From Nitrobacteraceae bacterium AZCC 1564 (lineage in GTDB: Bacteria > Pseudomonadota > Alphaproteobacteria > Rhizobiales > Xanthobacteraceae), in NCBI GenBank assembly GCA_036924835.1, contig JBAGRR010000001.1, forward strand, positions 5,905,001 to 5,969,000: 64,000 bases of DNA, read 5' to 3'. Made by a program: the position numbers and the translations under genes. Shown here one piece after another: positions 18,261 through 27,221 of the stretch (its first letter is position 1; every line of letters starts with the position of its first letter). The notes below the pieces were generated by a model. That model was not told the DNA's origin and ran no database searches. It saw nothing but the letters and a program-made list of their open reading frames with translations.

Positions 18261-20408
18261 ATGCGTTTCGCGTTTCCGCGTGAATGGGTCAGCAAGAGCT
18301 GGTCTAAGATCGTCGCCGCTGTCGCCCCGCCCGTTGGACCTGCTCCAGCGCCGCGACCGGCCCCTTCATCGGAATTGAGTGACATCGACCTGCGCGCCAT
18401 CTGGCAGGAGCTGGTGCGAAAACGGGCATGGGTGGTCATCCCGACCGGGCTTGCGCTGCTGCTCTCGCTAATCGCCGTCAACATGATTACCCCGCGCTAC
18501 AAATCAGAGGCGCGTATCCTGATTGATGGCCGTGAAAACGTCTTCCTGCGCCCCAATGGCGAGCGCAATGAAGAGCGGGGCACCATCGACGCAGAAGCGG
18601 TCACCAGCCAGGTTCAGTTGCTGTTGTCGCGCGACCTTGCGCGTGAGGTCATCAAGAAGAACAAGCTTGCTGATCTTCCGGAGTTTGATCCTGTCCTGCA
18701 CGGGATTTCGCCTCTGAAGACGCTCCTGTCACTGTTCGGTATCGGCAAGGATCCGTTCAAGATGACACCCGAGGAGCGGGTGCTTCAGGCTTATTCCGAG
18801 CGCCTGACCGCGTATGCCGTCGAAAAATCACGCGTCATTGTCGTTGAATTCCAGTCGCGCGATCCCGATCTTGCGGCGCGCGTGGCGAACTCGATTGCTG
18901 ACGAATACCTCATCTTCCAGCAGGCGGCCCGGCAGGATCAGGCGAAGTCTGCGTCTCAGTGGCTGCTGGTCGAGATCGAAGGGCTGCGCAAGAAGGTTGC
19001 GGAGGCGGAAGCGCGGGTCGAGGAATTCCGTGCGAAGTCCAATCTCTTCATTGGCACCAACAGCACAACGCTGTCGAACCAGCAGCTTGGTGAGCTGAAC
19101 TCTCAGCTCAACAACGCGCGCGCGTTGAAGTCCGATGCTGAATCGAAGGCACGGTCGATCCGGGAAATGCTGCAGAGCGGCCGCTCCATTGAAGCTTCTG
19201 AAGTTCTCAATTCCGAATTGGTTCGCCGCCTGTCGGAACAGCGCGTGACATTGCGTGCCCAGCTCGCTGAGCAATCATCGACGCTGCTGAGTGGGCATCC
19301 GCGCATCAAGGAGTTGAAGGCTCAGATCGCGGACATCGACCGCCAGATCAGGGAAGAGGCGAGCAAGATTTCCCGCTCGCTTGAAAATGACGCGAAAATC
19401 GCCAGCGCCCGTGTGGATGGGCTGAACGGAAGCCTCGATCAATTGAAGCGCCAGGCGACGTCCACGAACGGTCAGGATGTGCAGCTCCGTGCACTTGAAC
19501 GCGAAGCCAAGGCGCAGCGCGACCTTCTGGAATCCTATCTGGCCAAATACCGTGAGGCGACCACACGCGAGAATATCGATGCGGCTCCTGCAGATGGTCG
19601 CATCATTTCCCGCGCCATTGTTTCGAACACGCCGGCATTCCCCAAGAAGCTGCCGATCGTGCTTATTGCCACGCTGGCAACGTTCATGCTCAGCGCGGGC
19701 TATATCGCAACCGGCGAGTTGCTGCGCATGACAGCGCCCCGTGTCATGGGCGAGCGCGCGGTCTCGGTATCGTTGCGAGAAACGACGTCGGAATCGCCTG
19801 AAATCACCGGCGAGATCGAATGGGTCGCCAGTTCGTTGCGGGCCGGCGGCGATGCGTCCCGAAAGATCACGGTTATTGGCGCCCACCAGAATGAGCGTGT
19901 CACATTGACGGCGTTGACGCTGGCGCGTCTTCTTGCTCGCGGCTCCAAAGTTGTTCTGGTTGACCTGTCGATGGCTTCGCAGACGCTGGCGGCGACCTCG
20001 TCCGACCCCACTGCGCCGGGCCTGACGGATCTCATGCAAGGAGCGGCATCGTTTGGCCAGATCATCACCAAGGATCGGATGTCAGGCGTTCATCTGGTCG
20101 GCGCGGGCCGCGATACAGGACAACGTTCTCTTCTGCAGCTCCCGCGCGTGAACCTTGCTATCGACGCGCTGTTGCGCGCGTATGATCATGTGGTGCTGGA
20201 TGCCGGTACAGCGTCGAATTTGCCGGCGACACTTATCGCGTCACAGGCGCACGCGATCATCATTCCGGATCCCAATATGGCAGCGCAGGCCTGCGAGACG
20301 ATGCGCGGCCAGTTGCTGGCGACAGGCTTTGTCGGCGTAACCATTCTGAAGGCCGCCGTGCAATCGGCAGATGTCGCGGCTTCCAGCGATCGGATCGCAG
20401 CCGCCTGA
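18261..20408 (+). CDS. Wzc/GumC-like polysaccharide copolymerase with degenerate kinase domain
   Basis: A 715-residue polysaccharide copolymerase. It has a Wzz-type N-terminal domain, membrane segments near residues 56-75 and 463-485, a long periplasmic coiled coil between them, and a cytoplasmic P-loop-type domain from about 520. In a true BY-kinase the Walker A motif ends GKS/T; here the matching place (about 537-547) reads IGAHQNERVTL, with no lysine, and the tail lacks a tyrosine cluster. The protein therefore probably sets chain length and export without autophosphorylation. ATG 18261 is chosen because GGAGAGAG precedes it; a GTG 21 bases upstream is less likely. Confidence 0.92.
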   Translation: MRFAFPREWVSKSWSKIVAAVAPPVGPAPAPRPAPSSELSDIDLRAIWQELVRKRAWVVIPTGLALLLSLIAVNMITPRYKSEARILIDGRENVFLRPNGERNEERGTIDAEAVTSQVQLLLSRDLAREVIKKNKLADLPEFDPVLHGISPLKTLLSLFGIGKDPFKMTPEERVLQAYSERLTAYAVEKSRVIVVEFQSRDPDLAARVANSIADEYLIFQQAARQDQAKSASQWLLVEIEGLRKKVAEAEARVEEFRAKSNLFIGTNSTTLSNQQLGELNSQLNNARALKSDAESKARSIREMLQSGRSIEASEVLNSELVRRLSEQRVTLRAQLAEQSSTLLSGHPRIKELKAQIADIDRQIREEASKISRSLENDAKIASARVDGLNGSLDQLKRQATSTNGQDVQLRALEREAKAQRDLLESYLAKYREATTRENIDAAPADGRIISRAIVSNTPAFPKKLPIVLIATLATFMLSAGYIATGELLRMTAPRVMGERAVSVSLRETTSESPEITGEIEWVASSLRAGGDASRKITVIGAHQNERVTLTALTLARLLARGSKVVLVDLSMASQTLAATSSDPTAPGLTDLMQGAASFGQIITKDRMSGVHLVGAGRDTGQRSLLQLPRVNLAIDALLRAYDHVVLDAGTASNLPATLIASQAHAIIIPDPNMAAQACETMRGQLLATGFVGVTILKAAVQSADVAASSDRIAAA

Positions 20409-20423
20409 GGTCGTTCTCGAAAA

Positions 20424-20495
20424 CGAGTGCCGCGGATTTGAAGTTCTTCCGGGTGAAGCCGCGAGCTTGTGCGAACTTCGGAATCGGGACACTAG
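20424..20495. repeat. Hybrid CTAG-type hairpin element
   Basis: A 72-bp element whose left arm (GCCGCGGATTTGAAGTTCTT) belongs to one family and whose right arm (GCGAACTTCGGAATCGGG) belongs to another, so the arms pair poorly. Both are short ends. It looks like a heterotypic pair that lost its interior and linker by deletion. Its right CTAG (20492-20495) supplies the TAG stop of the acyltransferase gene on the minus strand. Confidence 0.85.
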
Positions 20496-21673
20496 CGGTG
20501 GATGGCGTTGCGCAGGAGCTGCGCCATCTGCATCAGCGCGGGGTTATGCTTCACAAGGCGCTTGGCATGCGTCAGTGACGACATGCCCAAGGCGGCCAGT
20601 CTGCCGCGTGCAGTCAAGGGAATGAAGCTGTCGAAGATCGGCTCGTCTTCCTTGCAATAGATCATCTTATAGTCGTCCGAGCCGACGCCAAAGTCGAGCG
20701 AGCTGTAGCCGAGCCCGCCGTAATAATCGATCATGTCACGCAGCAGGATAAGACCCGGGCTGTAGCGGGCATTCTCCGAGATCGTATACGTGTTGAACAT
20801 GGTCGAGAATCGCTGGCCATCGGCAACGCACGCGAAAATCGAAATGATCTCGCTGTCGCATTCCAGTGCATGGATCGCGATGGCGCGTTCGCCGTTGGGC
20901 AGCTTCCTTAAGCAGGCCTCGCGAATGAAGGCCTGGGTGGCGGAATCCGCAAAGACGTTCGGAAGTTTGGAAAGCGCCATGCGCTGCGGTTTGATGATGA
21001 AGAAGCCATCGAGCAGGCGGTTGATGTCCTCATCAGTGGTCGCGATGAAATAGCGATAGCCGGGCAGGGCCTGGAGCTTGCGCTCCTTGTTCCGCAGGCG
21101 GCGGCGCGTCGAATTGCTGACGCGTTCTTCAGGCTTGCAGCCAGGCACCATCGTCATCAGCGGGCAGCGGTTCGTCGATGGTTGTCCGCCAAGGTGCCCG
21201 AATGGATTGGTCACGCCCTGCCATTGTTTCGGCTGTTGGGTAAAGGCAAGCACATCGACGCGGTTGCCGATCCCCGCCGTGAGAGCGTCGAGATCGGTCT
21301 TGGTTGCGGATGCGGCGAAGTCGCGTTGCCATAAGCCCATATTGAACGTCGGGTGCTTGCCACCGATAAAGCGGGCGACAAGCGCTCCGTTTTCGCGACC
21401 AACGGTGAGCGGCAAGAGCAGCAGTGGCTGGTCGTGTTCGCCAAAAGCAACGACGATGAATGGAGTGGTGCCTTCATCCTCCCCGACTGTCTTCTGCCAG
21501 GCATCGAGCAGTTCAAACCGCTGATAGGGGGTCGAGAGGAAGTCCGGACCTTCGAACTTGCGCCAGATCGCTTCGGCATCCGCCATGTCGCGGATCACAT
21601 CGACGCGGGCGATGCGAGGGGCGCCGGAGCGCGACTGGCCATGTTCGGTTTGAAGCGCGGCAGCCATGGTCAT
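20492..21673 (-). CDS. GNAT-fold acyltransferase, CelD/BcsL-like
   Basis: About 393 residues with the two-part FemAB/CelD-like acyltransferase fold found beside exopolysaccharide and cellulose genes. Recognisable parts are the N-terminal WRKFEGPDFLSTPYQRFELLDAW and the C-terminal acetyltransferase segment YSPGLILLRDMIDYYGGLGYSSLDFGVGSDDYK. It could add acyl groups to the polymer; the substrate is inferred from context. The frame continues upstream into a repeat element, which would give a false 27-residue N-terminus, so ATG 21673 (or 21667) is preferred. The stop codon is provided by another repeat. Confidence 0.85.
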   Translation of the reverse strand: MTMAAALQTEHGQSRSGAPRIARVDVIRDMADAEAIWRKFEGPDFLSTPYQRFELLDAWQKTVGEDEGTTPFIVVAFGEHDQPLLLLPLTVGRENGALVARFIGGKHPTFNMGLWQRDFAASATKTDLDALTAGIGNRVDVLAFTQQPKQWQGVTNPFGHLGGQPSTNRCPLMTMVPGCKPEERVSNSTRRRLRNKERKLQALPGYRYFIATTDEDINRLLDGFFIIKPQRMALSKLPNVFADSATQAFIREACLRKLPNGERAIAIHALECDSEIISIFACVADGQRFSTMFNTYTISENARYSPGLILLRDMIDYYGGLGYSSLDFGVGSDDYKMIYCKEDEPIFDSFIPLTARGRLAALGMSSLTHAKRLVKHNPALMQMAQLLRNAIHR

Positions 21674-21714
21674 GCAAGACCTTAACTCGTGGATTAAAAA
21701 AAGGTCGTCGGCGA

Positions 21715-21951
21715 CTAGTGTCCCGATTCCGAAGTTCGCATCATTCCGCAGCACGTTCGTCTGCGAACTTCGGAATCGAAGGACACTAGCAAGTTATTGT
21801 TCTAGTGTGGCTTTGGTTCAGAAGTCCGCATTCCGGACACGCCGCCCGAATGATGCGGACTTCTGAACCGCCAACTAGTGTGGCGTCTCGCAATTGCCGA
21901 CCTCGTTTGCGGATGGTCCCTTATCGGCAATTGCGAGAGACGGGACACCAG
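21715..21951. repeat. Three CTAG-type hairpin elements
   Basis: Elements 21715-21789 (arm GATTCCGAAGTTCGCA), 21802-21878 (arm GTTCAGAAGTCCGCA) and 21875-21951 (arm GTCTCGCAATTGCCGA). The first two are joined by a 12-bp linker, the last two share one CTAG. The third ends in CCAG rather than CTAG. They occupy the space between the divergent acyltransferase and deacetylase-like genes. Confidence 0.92.
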
Positions 21952-21970
21952 GGCGACCTTATTCAAACAA

Positions 21971-23095
21971 ATGTCAACAAAGAGTAATGACAATGCCGCT
22001 CCACGGATGGTGGCGGGTAAGGATTCGTCGTTGTTTTCCTGGAAGCGGATGCTGGTGAATGCCGGGCTGGAAGCCGCATATTTCAGCGGTCTGGCCCATT
22101 TTGCGGAGAGGAGCGCGCGGGGTTCGGGCGTTATCCTCAAATTCGAGCATGTCCGACCATTGCACAAGGATCCATTTCAGCCATTGCGGTCCCATGAAAT
22201 CACTCCTGAATTTCTTGACCGTGTCATCGAGGCGCTGAAGCGCTGGAAGTTCGACTTTCTGTCCATCGATGAGGTCGCAGAACGCGCCGGACGGCCGGCG
22301 GGCACGCGGCGTTTTATTGCTCTGACGTTTGACGGCGCGTATTGCGATTTCATGACATCGGCCTATCCGGTCTTATCGCGCCACCGTGTGCCTTTTGCGC
22401 TGTACGTCCCGACCGGATTCGTCGATGGCATTGGTCAGGTGTGGTGGCTTGCATTGCGTGAGGTCATTGCGAAGAACACGCGCATCGCACTGTTTATGGA
22501 TGGCGTCGAGAGACGGTTCAACGTTTCGGACCGCGCTGGCAAATACGAACTCTATGCCGGCCTGCATGCGTGGCTGTTGTCATTGCCGCCGGATGACCTT
22601 TCGGTTGCGATCAACGATTTGTGCCGGCGCTATGGCGTAGACCTTGCCTCGGTTTCGCGCGGCATCACCATGACATGGCAGGATCTTGCGGTGCTGGCGC
22701 GCGATCCGCTGGCAACGATCGGCTGTTCGACGGTGAACTATCCCAATCTGCGGCACACCAAGGGGACGGTCGTCCTGAGGGAAATGGCTATGGGGCGCAA
22801 GGTCCTCGAGACAGCGCTCGGCGTGTCGTGCCGACACTTTGCCTATCCCTATGGCGACCGGGACAGCTTTACGCCGCGGGATGTGATGTTGGCGGGGGAG
22901 GCAGGATTTGCGACGGCCGTGTCCTCTGAGGCCGGCCTCGTTGGCCGCGACGGTCAACCGGACCTCATGCGGTTGCCTCGCATCGCCTGGGACGGTCGCA
23001 GAACGTCGCTGCGTGTTTTACGCGCGCTCCTTTCAGGTATCACCGTACGTCGCACCAAGGAGCGGGAGCCGGAACCCGCGATCAATTACGGCTGA
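21971..23095 (+). CDS. NodB-type polysaccharide deacetylase homologue lacking metal ligands
   Basis: A 374-residue protein with the NodB/CE4 fold: motif 1 region ALTFDGAYCDFMTSAYPVL, motif 2 region ATIGCSTVNYPNL, and the motif 3 region RHFAYPYGDRDSF. In active CE4 enzymes motif 1 reads TFDDG and motif 2 HxxxH; here one Asp is replaced (TFDGA) and both His are replaced (SxxxY), so catalysis by the standard route is doubtful. It sits with the polysaccharide genes. The start is ATG 21971; an earlier in-frame start lies in repeat sequence. Its 3' end overlaps the convergent DUF2842 gene by ten bases. Confidence 0.88.
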   Translation: MSTKSNDNAAPRMVAGKDSSLFSWKRMLVNAGLEAAYFSGLAHFAERSARGSGVILKFEHVRPLHKDPFQPLRSHEITPEFLDRVIEALKRWKFDFLSIDEVAERAGRPAGTRRFIALTFDGAYCDFMTSAYPVLSRHRVPFALYVPTGFVDGIGQVWWLALREVIAKNTRIALFMDGVERRFNVSDRAGKYELYAGLHAWLLSLPPDDLSVAINDLCRRYGVDLASVSRGITMTWQDLAVLARDPLATIGCSTVNYPNLRHTKGTVVLREMAMGRKVLETALGVSCRHFAYPYGDRDSFTPRDVMLAGEAGFATAVSSEAGLVGRDGQPDLMRLPRIAWDGRRTSLRVLRALLSGITVRRTKEREPEPAINYG

Positions 23096-23298
23096 GGATC
23101 GGGCCGCGACATCCACGAAATGAGCGGCATGGCGGGCAGCACCCAGCCGAGCCCTGCAACCACATAAAAGATCGCCTGAGCGAGCTTCGAGGCGGCGAGC
23201 AACGGGGCCTGGGCGATCGCCATTGCGGTCAGCGACCAGATCACGACCAGTCCCAGAAGCCCAATTGTTCCAATAAGTTTGCGGGTGCGGATTGTCAT
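23086..23298 (-). CDS. DUF2842 small membrane protein
   Basis: A 70-residue protein with two hydrophobic segments (LIGTIGLLGLVVIWSLTAMAIA and IFYVVAGLGWVLPAMPLI) ending WMSRPDP, the pattern of the DUF2842 family found across alphaproteobacteria. Function is unknown. The start is ATG 23298 (MTIRTRKLIG); the frame is open 26 residues further upstream, but that part is arginine-rich and unlike the family. It lies back to back with ctaA, a pairing often seen in this group. Confidence 0.82.
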   Translation of the reverse strand: MTIRTRKLIGTIGLLGLVVIWSLTAMAIAQAPLLAASKLAQAIFYVVAGLGWVLPAMPLISWMSRPDPQP

Positions 23299-23394
23299 AA
23301 CAGCATTGTGCGGATCGTGGCCGGAGCGCAGCTTGCGCGATAAAGTGCGGGGACTATAAGGTCCGCGCGAATTCATTCAAGGCTGTGTTTCTAA

Positions 23395-24504
23395 ATGCTC
23401 TCCGCTGTGATCGATCGACCAGAAAAGCCCGTGGCAAGCCTGCGCGGAGTGCGCATTTGGCTGGTCTGCGTAGCCGCGCTCATCGTGTGCATGGTGCTGG
23501 TCGGCGGTGCGACGCGCCTGACGGAATCCGGCTTGTCGATTGTCGAGTGGAAGCCAGTCACAGGCACTATACCGCCGCTGACAGCAGCGCAGTGGAACCA
23601 AGAATTCGAAGCCTACAAGACCATTCCGCAGTACCGCGAGATGAACGCGGGCATGTCGCTGTCCGAATTCAAGACAATCTTCTTTTGGGAGTGGGGCCAT
23701 CGGCTGCTGGGGCGCCTGATCGGGGCTGCATTTCTGTTTCCGTTTCTTTGGTTTCTCTGGAAAGGCGCCTTTAACAACGCCGAGGGGCTGAAGCGCAGGC
23801 TCTGGATGATCTTCGCCTTGGGCGGGCTGCAGGGGGCCGTCGGTTGGTGGATGGTGAAGTCCGGTCTCACCGACCGTGTTTCTGTTTCGCAGTATCGGCT
23901 TGCAGCGCACTTGATGCTGGCGCTGTTCATCTTCTCGGCCATCGTCTGGACGCTGCGACGGCTGGAGAAGCCATTAGCCATCGTCGCGTCTGCCCGGGTG
24001 AAATTCACGAGCCGCTTGTTGCTTGTGCTGGTTTTCCTGCAGCTCTATTTCGGAGCGCTGGTGGCTGGTCTCCGTGCGGGCAAGGTGTTCAACACGTGGC
24101 CACTGATCGACGGCGGTTTTATCCCGTCAGCTGAACGGCTGTTCTTTGAACGGCCCTGGTGGCGCAACTTCTTCGACAATACCCTCACGGTTCAGTTCAC
24201 TCACCGAATGATCGCTTATACGTTGCTCGTCGTTGCGACTTTGCATGCGATCGATGCCGTCCGTTCGCGGGCAAGTCCTGAAGTCGTGAGCAGGGCACTG
24301 TGGCTGGTCGTCGCAATGATCGTGCAGGCATCGCTCGGCATCATCACGCTGCTCAATCAGGTGCCGATCGATCTCGGTCTAGCGCATCAGGCTATGGCGA
24401 TCGTGGTCCTGACAATGGCTCTGTTTCAGACGGAGCGGCTGGGCGCAAAGTTGGCCGCGACCACACCGGCCAAACTCAGCCTGGTGGTCAGCAATCCTCG
24501 CTAG
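23395..24504 (+). CDS. ctaA: Heme A synthase (COX15/CtaA)
   Basis: A 369-residue membrane protein with eight predicted membrane segments. It oxidises heme O to heme A for cytochrome c oxidase. The N-terminal [22 protein letters not shown] and the His-bearing EWGHRLLGR and QFTHRMIAY segments match the alphaproteobacterial (type 2, COX15-like) form; these histidines bind heme. The ATG at 23395 fits the family length. Its TAG stop (24502-24504) is the start of a repeat element. Confidence 0.96.
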   Translation: MLSAVIDRPEKPVASLRGVRIWLVCVAALIVCMVLVGGATRLTESGLSIVEWKPVTGTIPPLTAAQWNQEFEAYKTIPQYREMNAGMSLSEFKTIFFWEWGHRLLGRLIGAAFLFPFLWFLWKGAFNNAEGLKRRLWMIFALGGLQGAVGWWMVKSGLTDRVSVSQYRLAAHLMLALFIFSAIVWTLRRLEKPLAIVASARVKFTSRLLLVLVFLQLYFGALVAGLRAGKVFNTWPLIDGGFIPSAERLFFERPWWRNFFDNTLTVQFTHRMIAYTLLVVATLHAIDAVRSRASPEVVSRALWLVVAMIVQASLGIITLLNQVPIDLGLAHQAMAIVVLTMALFQTERLGAKLAATTPAKLSLVVSNPR

Positions 24505-24832
24505 TGGAGTGGATTTGACATTCGCTACCCACCTGGCAGCGAGTTCGTCAAGCGAATGTCAAATCCAAAACTCCACTAGTGTGGCGTCTCGCAATTGCCG
24601 ACCTGTTTTGCGGCTGGTCTCCTATCGGCAATTGCGAGACAGAAGCCACACTAGCATTTTGATTTTGCTAGTGTCCTTTCGTCTCCGAATAACCGTGCGA
24701 GCGCGCCGCAAATTGGTCGGTTATTCGGAGACGGGACACTAGAAATTTATATTTGCTAGTGGTCCTTTGATTCTAACATTCGCAGGAGGTGTCTGCCGAA
24801 ACGGGATGCGAATGTTAGAATCGGACCACTAG
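24501..24832. repeat. Array of four CTAG-type hairpin elements
   Basis: Elements 24501-24579 (arm GGATTTGACATTCGCT), 24576-24654 (arm GTCTCGCAATTGCC), 24668-24742 (arm GTCTCCGAATAACCG) and 24756-24832 (arm GATTCTAACATTCGCA). The first two share a CTAG; the others are joined by 13-bp linkers. The array covers most of the gene-free stretch 24505-24979; nothing else is seen in 24833-24979 beyond an AT-rich leader. Confidence 0.93.
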
Positions 24833-24979
24833 GTCGAGCTATTCTAAAGTAAACAACTCGCGCGAGAAATGCCTGATTTACGGGCGTTTCTTTCATTTTG
24901 ATGTCTCTTCACAACTTAGTGCGTGATGCGCCCGCTTTCACTGCAACAAGTCGGGGAATAGAACAACATCATCCAGAAG

Positions 24980-25822
24980 ATGATGTCCTCGAGTCTCGTC
25001 ATGTCGAACGCATTTGTTCAAGCCGCTGTCATTCTGTTGCGCGAGGGGCTGGAAGCCATGCTCGTGATCGCCGCGCTGGCGGGCTACCTGCGCAAGGTCG
25101 GCGGCGGGCATCGTATTGCGGCGCTCTATGGCGGTGCGCTTGCGGCGATTGGCTTCAGTCTCATCGCGGCCTGGCTGTTCGCGGTCTGGAATTCCGGCGA
25201 GCACAGCGATGTGCTGGAAGGATTCATCATTCTCGTTGCTGCCGGGTTGATGCTCTACGTTAGCGGCTGGCTCATGGTGAAGCAGGATCCGCGCGGCTGG
25301 CAGGACTACCTCGCTGCGAAGGCCGATAACGCGCTGGCGCAGGACACATCTTGGGCGGTCGCCGTGCTCGCGTTTCTCGCGGTCTTCCGTGAAGGCGCAG
25401 AGACGGTGCTGTTTATCAATGCACTTGCCACCACATCGGGCGGCTGGAGCGTTGGTCTGTTTGCGGGGCTCGGCGCCGCAACACTTGGCCTTGTCGTGCT
25501 GTTCTACTTCATCAATTTAATTGCGAAGAGAATCCCGCTGCGGCCGCTGTTCATCATCACGTCGGCATTCCTGTTCGCGATGGGCATCAAGTTCATCGGT
25601 GAGGCGGTTCAGGAATTCCAGGAACAGAGCATCGTGCCGTTCACCGAACTGAAAGGCTTCGGATGGCTGGAGTCGCTTGGCCTCAACCCCACCGTCGAGG
25701 CGTTGTCGGCGCAGTTGCTGGTGATCTTGTTTGCGCTCGCGACCTTCTCGATCGTTCAGCGGAATGCGCGTTTGAGCCGGGAGGACAAAGCGTCTGCCGC
25801 ATTGCGCGCTTCAAAATCTTAA
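24980..25822 (+). CDS. FTR1 family iron permease
   Basis: A 280-residue, seven-segment membrane protein with both family signatures: LLREGLEAMLV near residue 20 and FREGAETVLF near residue 137, each an REGxE motif that handles ferric or ferrous iron. It resembles the EfeU/FTR1 permeases, but no EfeO or EfeB partner lies beside it, so the oxidation partner is unknown. The start is ATG 24980 or one of the in-frame ATGs at 24983 and 25001; none has a clear ribosome-binding site. Confidence 0.92.
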   Translation: MMSSSLVMSNAFVQAAVILLREGLEAMLVIAALAGYLRKVGGGHRIAALYGGALAAIGFSLIAAWLFAVWNSGEHSDVLEGFIILVAAGLMLYVSGWLMVKQDPRGWQDYLAAKADNALAQDTSWAVAVLAFLAVFREGAETVLFINALATTSGGWSVGLFAGLGAATLGLVVLFYFINLIAKRIPLRPLFIITSAFLFAMGIKFIGEAVQEFQEQSIVPFTELKGFGWLESLGLNPTVEALSAQLLVILFALATFSIVQRNARLSREDKASAALRASKS

Positions 25823-25858
25823 GTTTTCAAAAAAAGTCCATTTGCTCTGTAAACTAAA

Positions 25859-25887
25859 AACGCGGCGCCAATCCCCGGCGCCGCGTT
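25859..25887 (-). terminator. Rho-independent terminator of the sulfhydrylase gene
   Basis: Stem AACGCGGCGCC / GGCGCCGCGTT (11 bp, 25859-25869 and 25877-25887) with a 7-base loop. Read on the minus strand it is followed by TTTTTAGTTT, which suits termination after the gene ending at 25908. It may also stop transcripts from the iron permease gene. Confidence 0.85.
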
Positions 25888-25907
25888 ACCTTTGAGAGAC
25901 GTCTAAC

Positions 25908-27188
25908 TTAGGCCTTCAGCGCCTGATCGAGATCGGCGATCAAATCTTCCTTGTCTTCGAGGCCGACCGACAGACGTACCACGTCAACGCCTGCGCCAGC
26001 TTGCGCCTTCTGCGCGTCACTGAGCTGGCTGTGCGTGGTCGATGCCGGATGGATGATCAGCGAGCGAGTGTCGCCGACATTGGCAAGGTGCGAGAACAGC
26101 TTCACGTTCGACACGAGATTGATGCCCGCGTCGTAGCCGCCCTTGAGGCCGAAAGTGAACACCGCGCCTGCGCCTTTCGGGGCGTATTTGCGGGCGAGAT
26201 TGTGATAGCGATCGCCGGGGAGGCCGGCGTAGTTGACCCATGCGACGGCAGGATGGTTCGACAGGAATTCAGCGACCGCCTTCGCGTTGTCGGAATGCCG
26301 CTGAACGCGGAGCGACAAGGTCTCAATACCAGTCAGGATCAGGAACGAGTTGAATGGCGAGATTGCCGCTCCGATGTCGCGCAGGCCGAGGACGCGGGCT
26401 GCGATGGCGAAGGCGAAGTTGCCGAACGTCTCCTGCAGCTTGATGCCGTGGTACTCAGGGCGCGGCTCACTCAGCGCCGGATAGCGGCCATCGCGCGACC
26501 AGTCGAAGGTGCCAGCGTCAACAAGAATGCCGCCCAGCGAGTTGCCATGGCCGCCCAGGAACTTGGTCAGCGAGTGCACGACGATGTCGGCGCCGTGATC
26601 AATCGGGCGAATGAGGTAGGGCGAGGCGAGGGTGTTATCGACGATCAGCGGCACACCGGCATTTCGCGCAATCGTTGCGATGGCCTCGATGTCGGTGATC
26701 GTGCCGCCAGGATTAGCGATCGACTCGATGAAGATCGCCTTGGTCTTCGGCGTCACGGCGCGCTGGAAGCTCTGGACATCGTCGGTATCGGCCCACACCA
26801 CGTTCCAGCCAAAGTTCTTGAAGGTGTGGTTGAACTGGTTGATCGATCCGCCGTACAGCCGCCGTGCCGCGATGAACTCATCTCCAGGCTGGAGCAGCGT
26901 GTTGAACACCAGCATCTGCGCTGAGTGGCCGGAGGCGCATGCAACCGCAGCGGTGCCGCCTTCCAATGCTGCGACCCGCTCTTCGAGCACAGCCGTCGTG
27001 GGGTTGGTGATGCGGGTATAGATGTTGCCAAAGGATTGCAGACCGAACAGGGACGCAGCGTGATCCGCATCATTAAAGACATAGGACGCGGTCTGGTAGA
27101 TTGGCGTCGTCCGCGAACCCGTCGTCGGATCCGGCTGCGCGCCGGCGTGAATGGAGAGCGTGGAAAATCCCGGTAAACGGTCTGTCAT
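25908..27188 (-). CDS. O-acetylhomoserine sulfhydrylase / aminocarboxypropyltransferase
   Basis: A 426-residue PLP enzyme of the Cys/Met metabolism family, forming homocysteine from O-acetylhomoserine and sulfide. Lys near residue 209 (SLTKFLGGHGNSLGG) binds PLP; SIHAGAQPDPTTGSRTTPIYQTASYVF at the N-terminus and RLSVGLEDKEDLIADL at the C-terminus are standard. The ATG at 27188 is preceded by AAGGA. The family is often called MetY. Upstream lies a repeat pair; I see no SAM riboswitch, which many alphaproteobacterial met genes carry. Confidence 0.95.
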   Translation of the reverse strand: MTDRLPGFSTLSIHAGAQPDPTTGSRTTPIYQTASYVFNDADHAASLFGLQSFGNIYTRITNPTTAVLEERVAALEGGTAAVACASGHSAQMLVFNTLLQPGDEFIAARRLYGGSINQFNHTFKNFGWNVVWADTDDVQSFQRAVTPKTKAIFIESIANPGGTITDIEAIATIARNAGVPLIVDNTLASPYLIRPIDHGADIVVHSLTKFLGGHGNSLGGILVDAGTFDWSRDGRYPALSEPRPEYHGIKLQETFGNFAFAIAARVLGLRDIGAAISPFNSFLILTGIETLSLRVQRHSDNAKAVAEFLSNHPAVAWVNYAGLPGDRYHNLARKYAPKGAGAVFTFGLKGGYDAGINLVSNVKLFSHLANVGDTRSLIIHPASTTHSQLSDAQKAQAGAGVDVVRLSVGLEDKEDLIADLDQALKA

Positions 27189-27221
27189 GTGAAATCCTTC
27201 GTTCAGTGCCGTGAACCGGCC

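Noticed and set aside
21674-21754. N-terminal extension of the acyltransferase reading frame
   Set aside because: The added residues are translated repeat sequence, and ATG 21673 gives the expected family start. Similar false extensions affect the deacetylase-like and thioesterase genes.
24833-24979. Irr- or Fur-type iron box before the FTR1 permease gene
   Set aside because: ATTCTAAAG resembles only half of an Irr box, with no matching second half, so it is not called.
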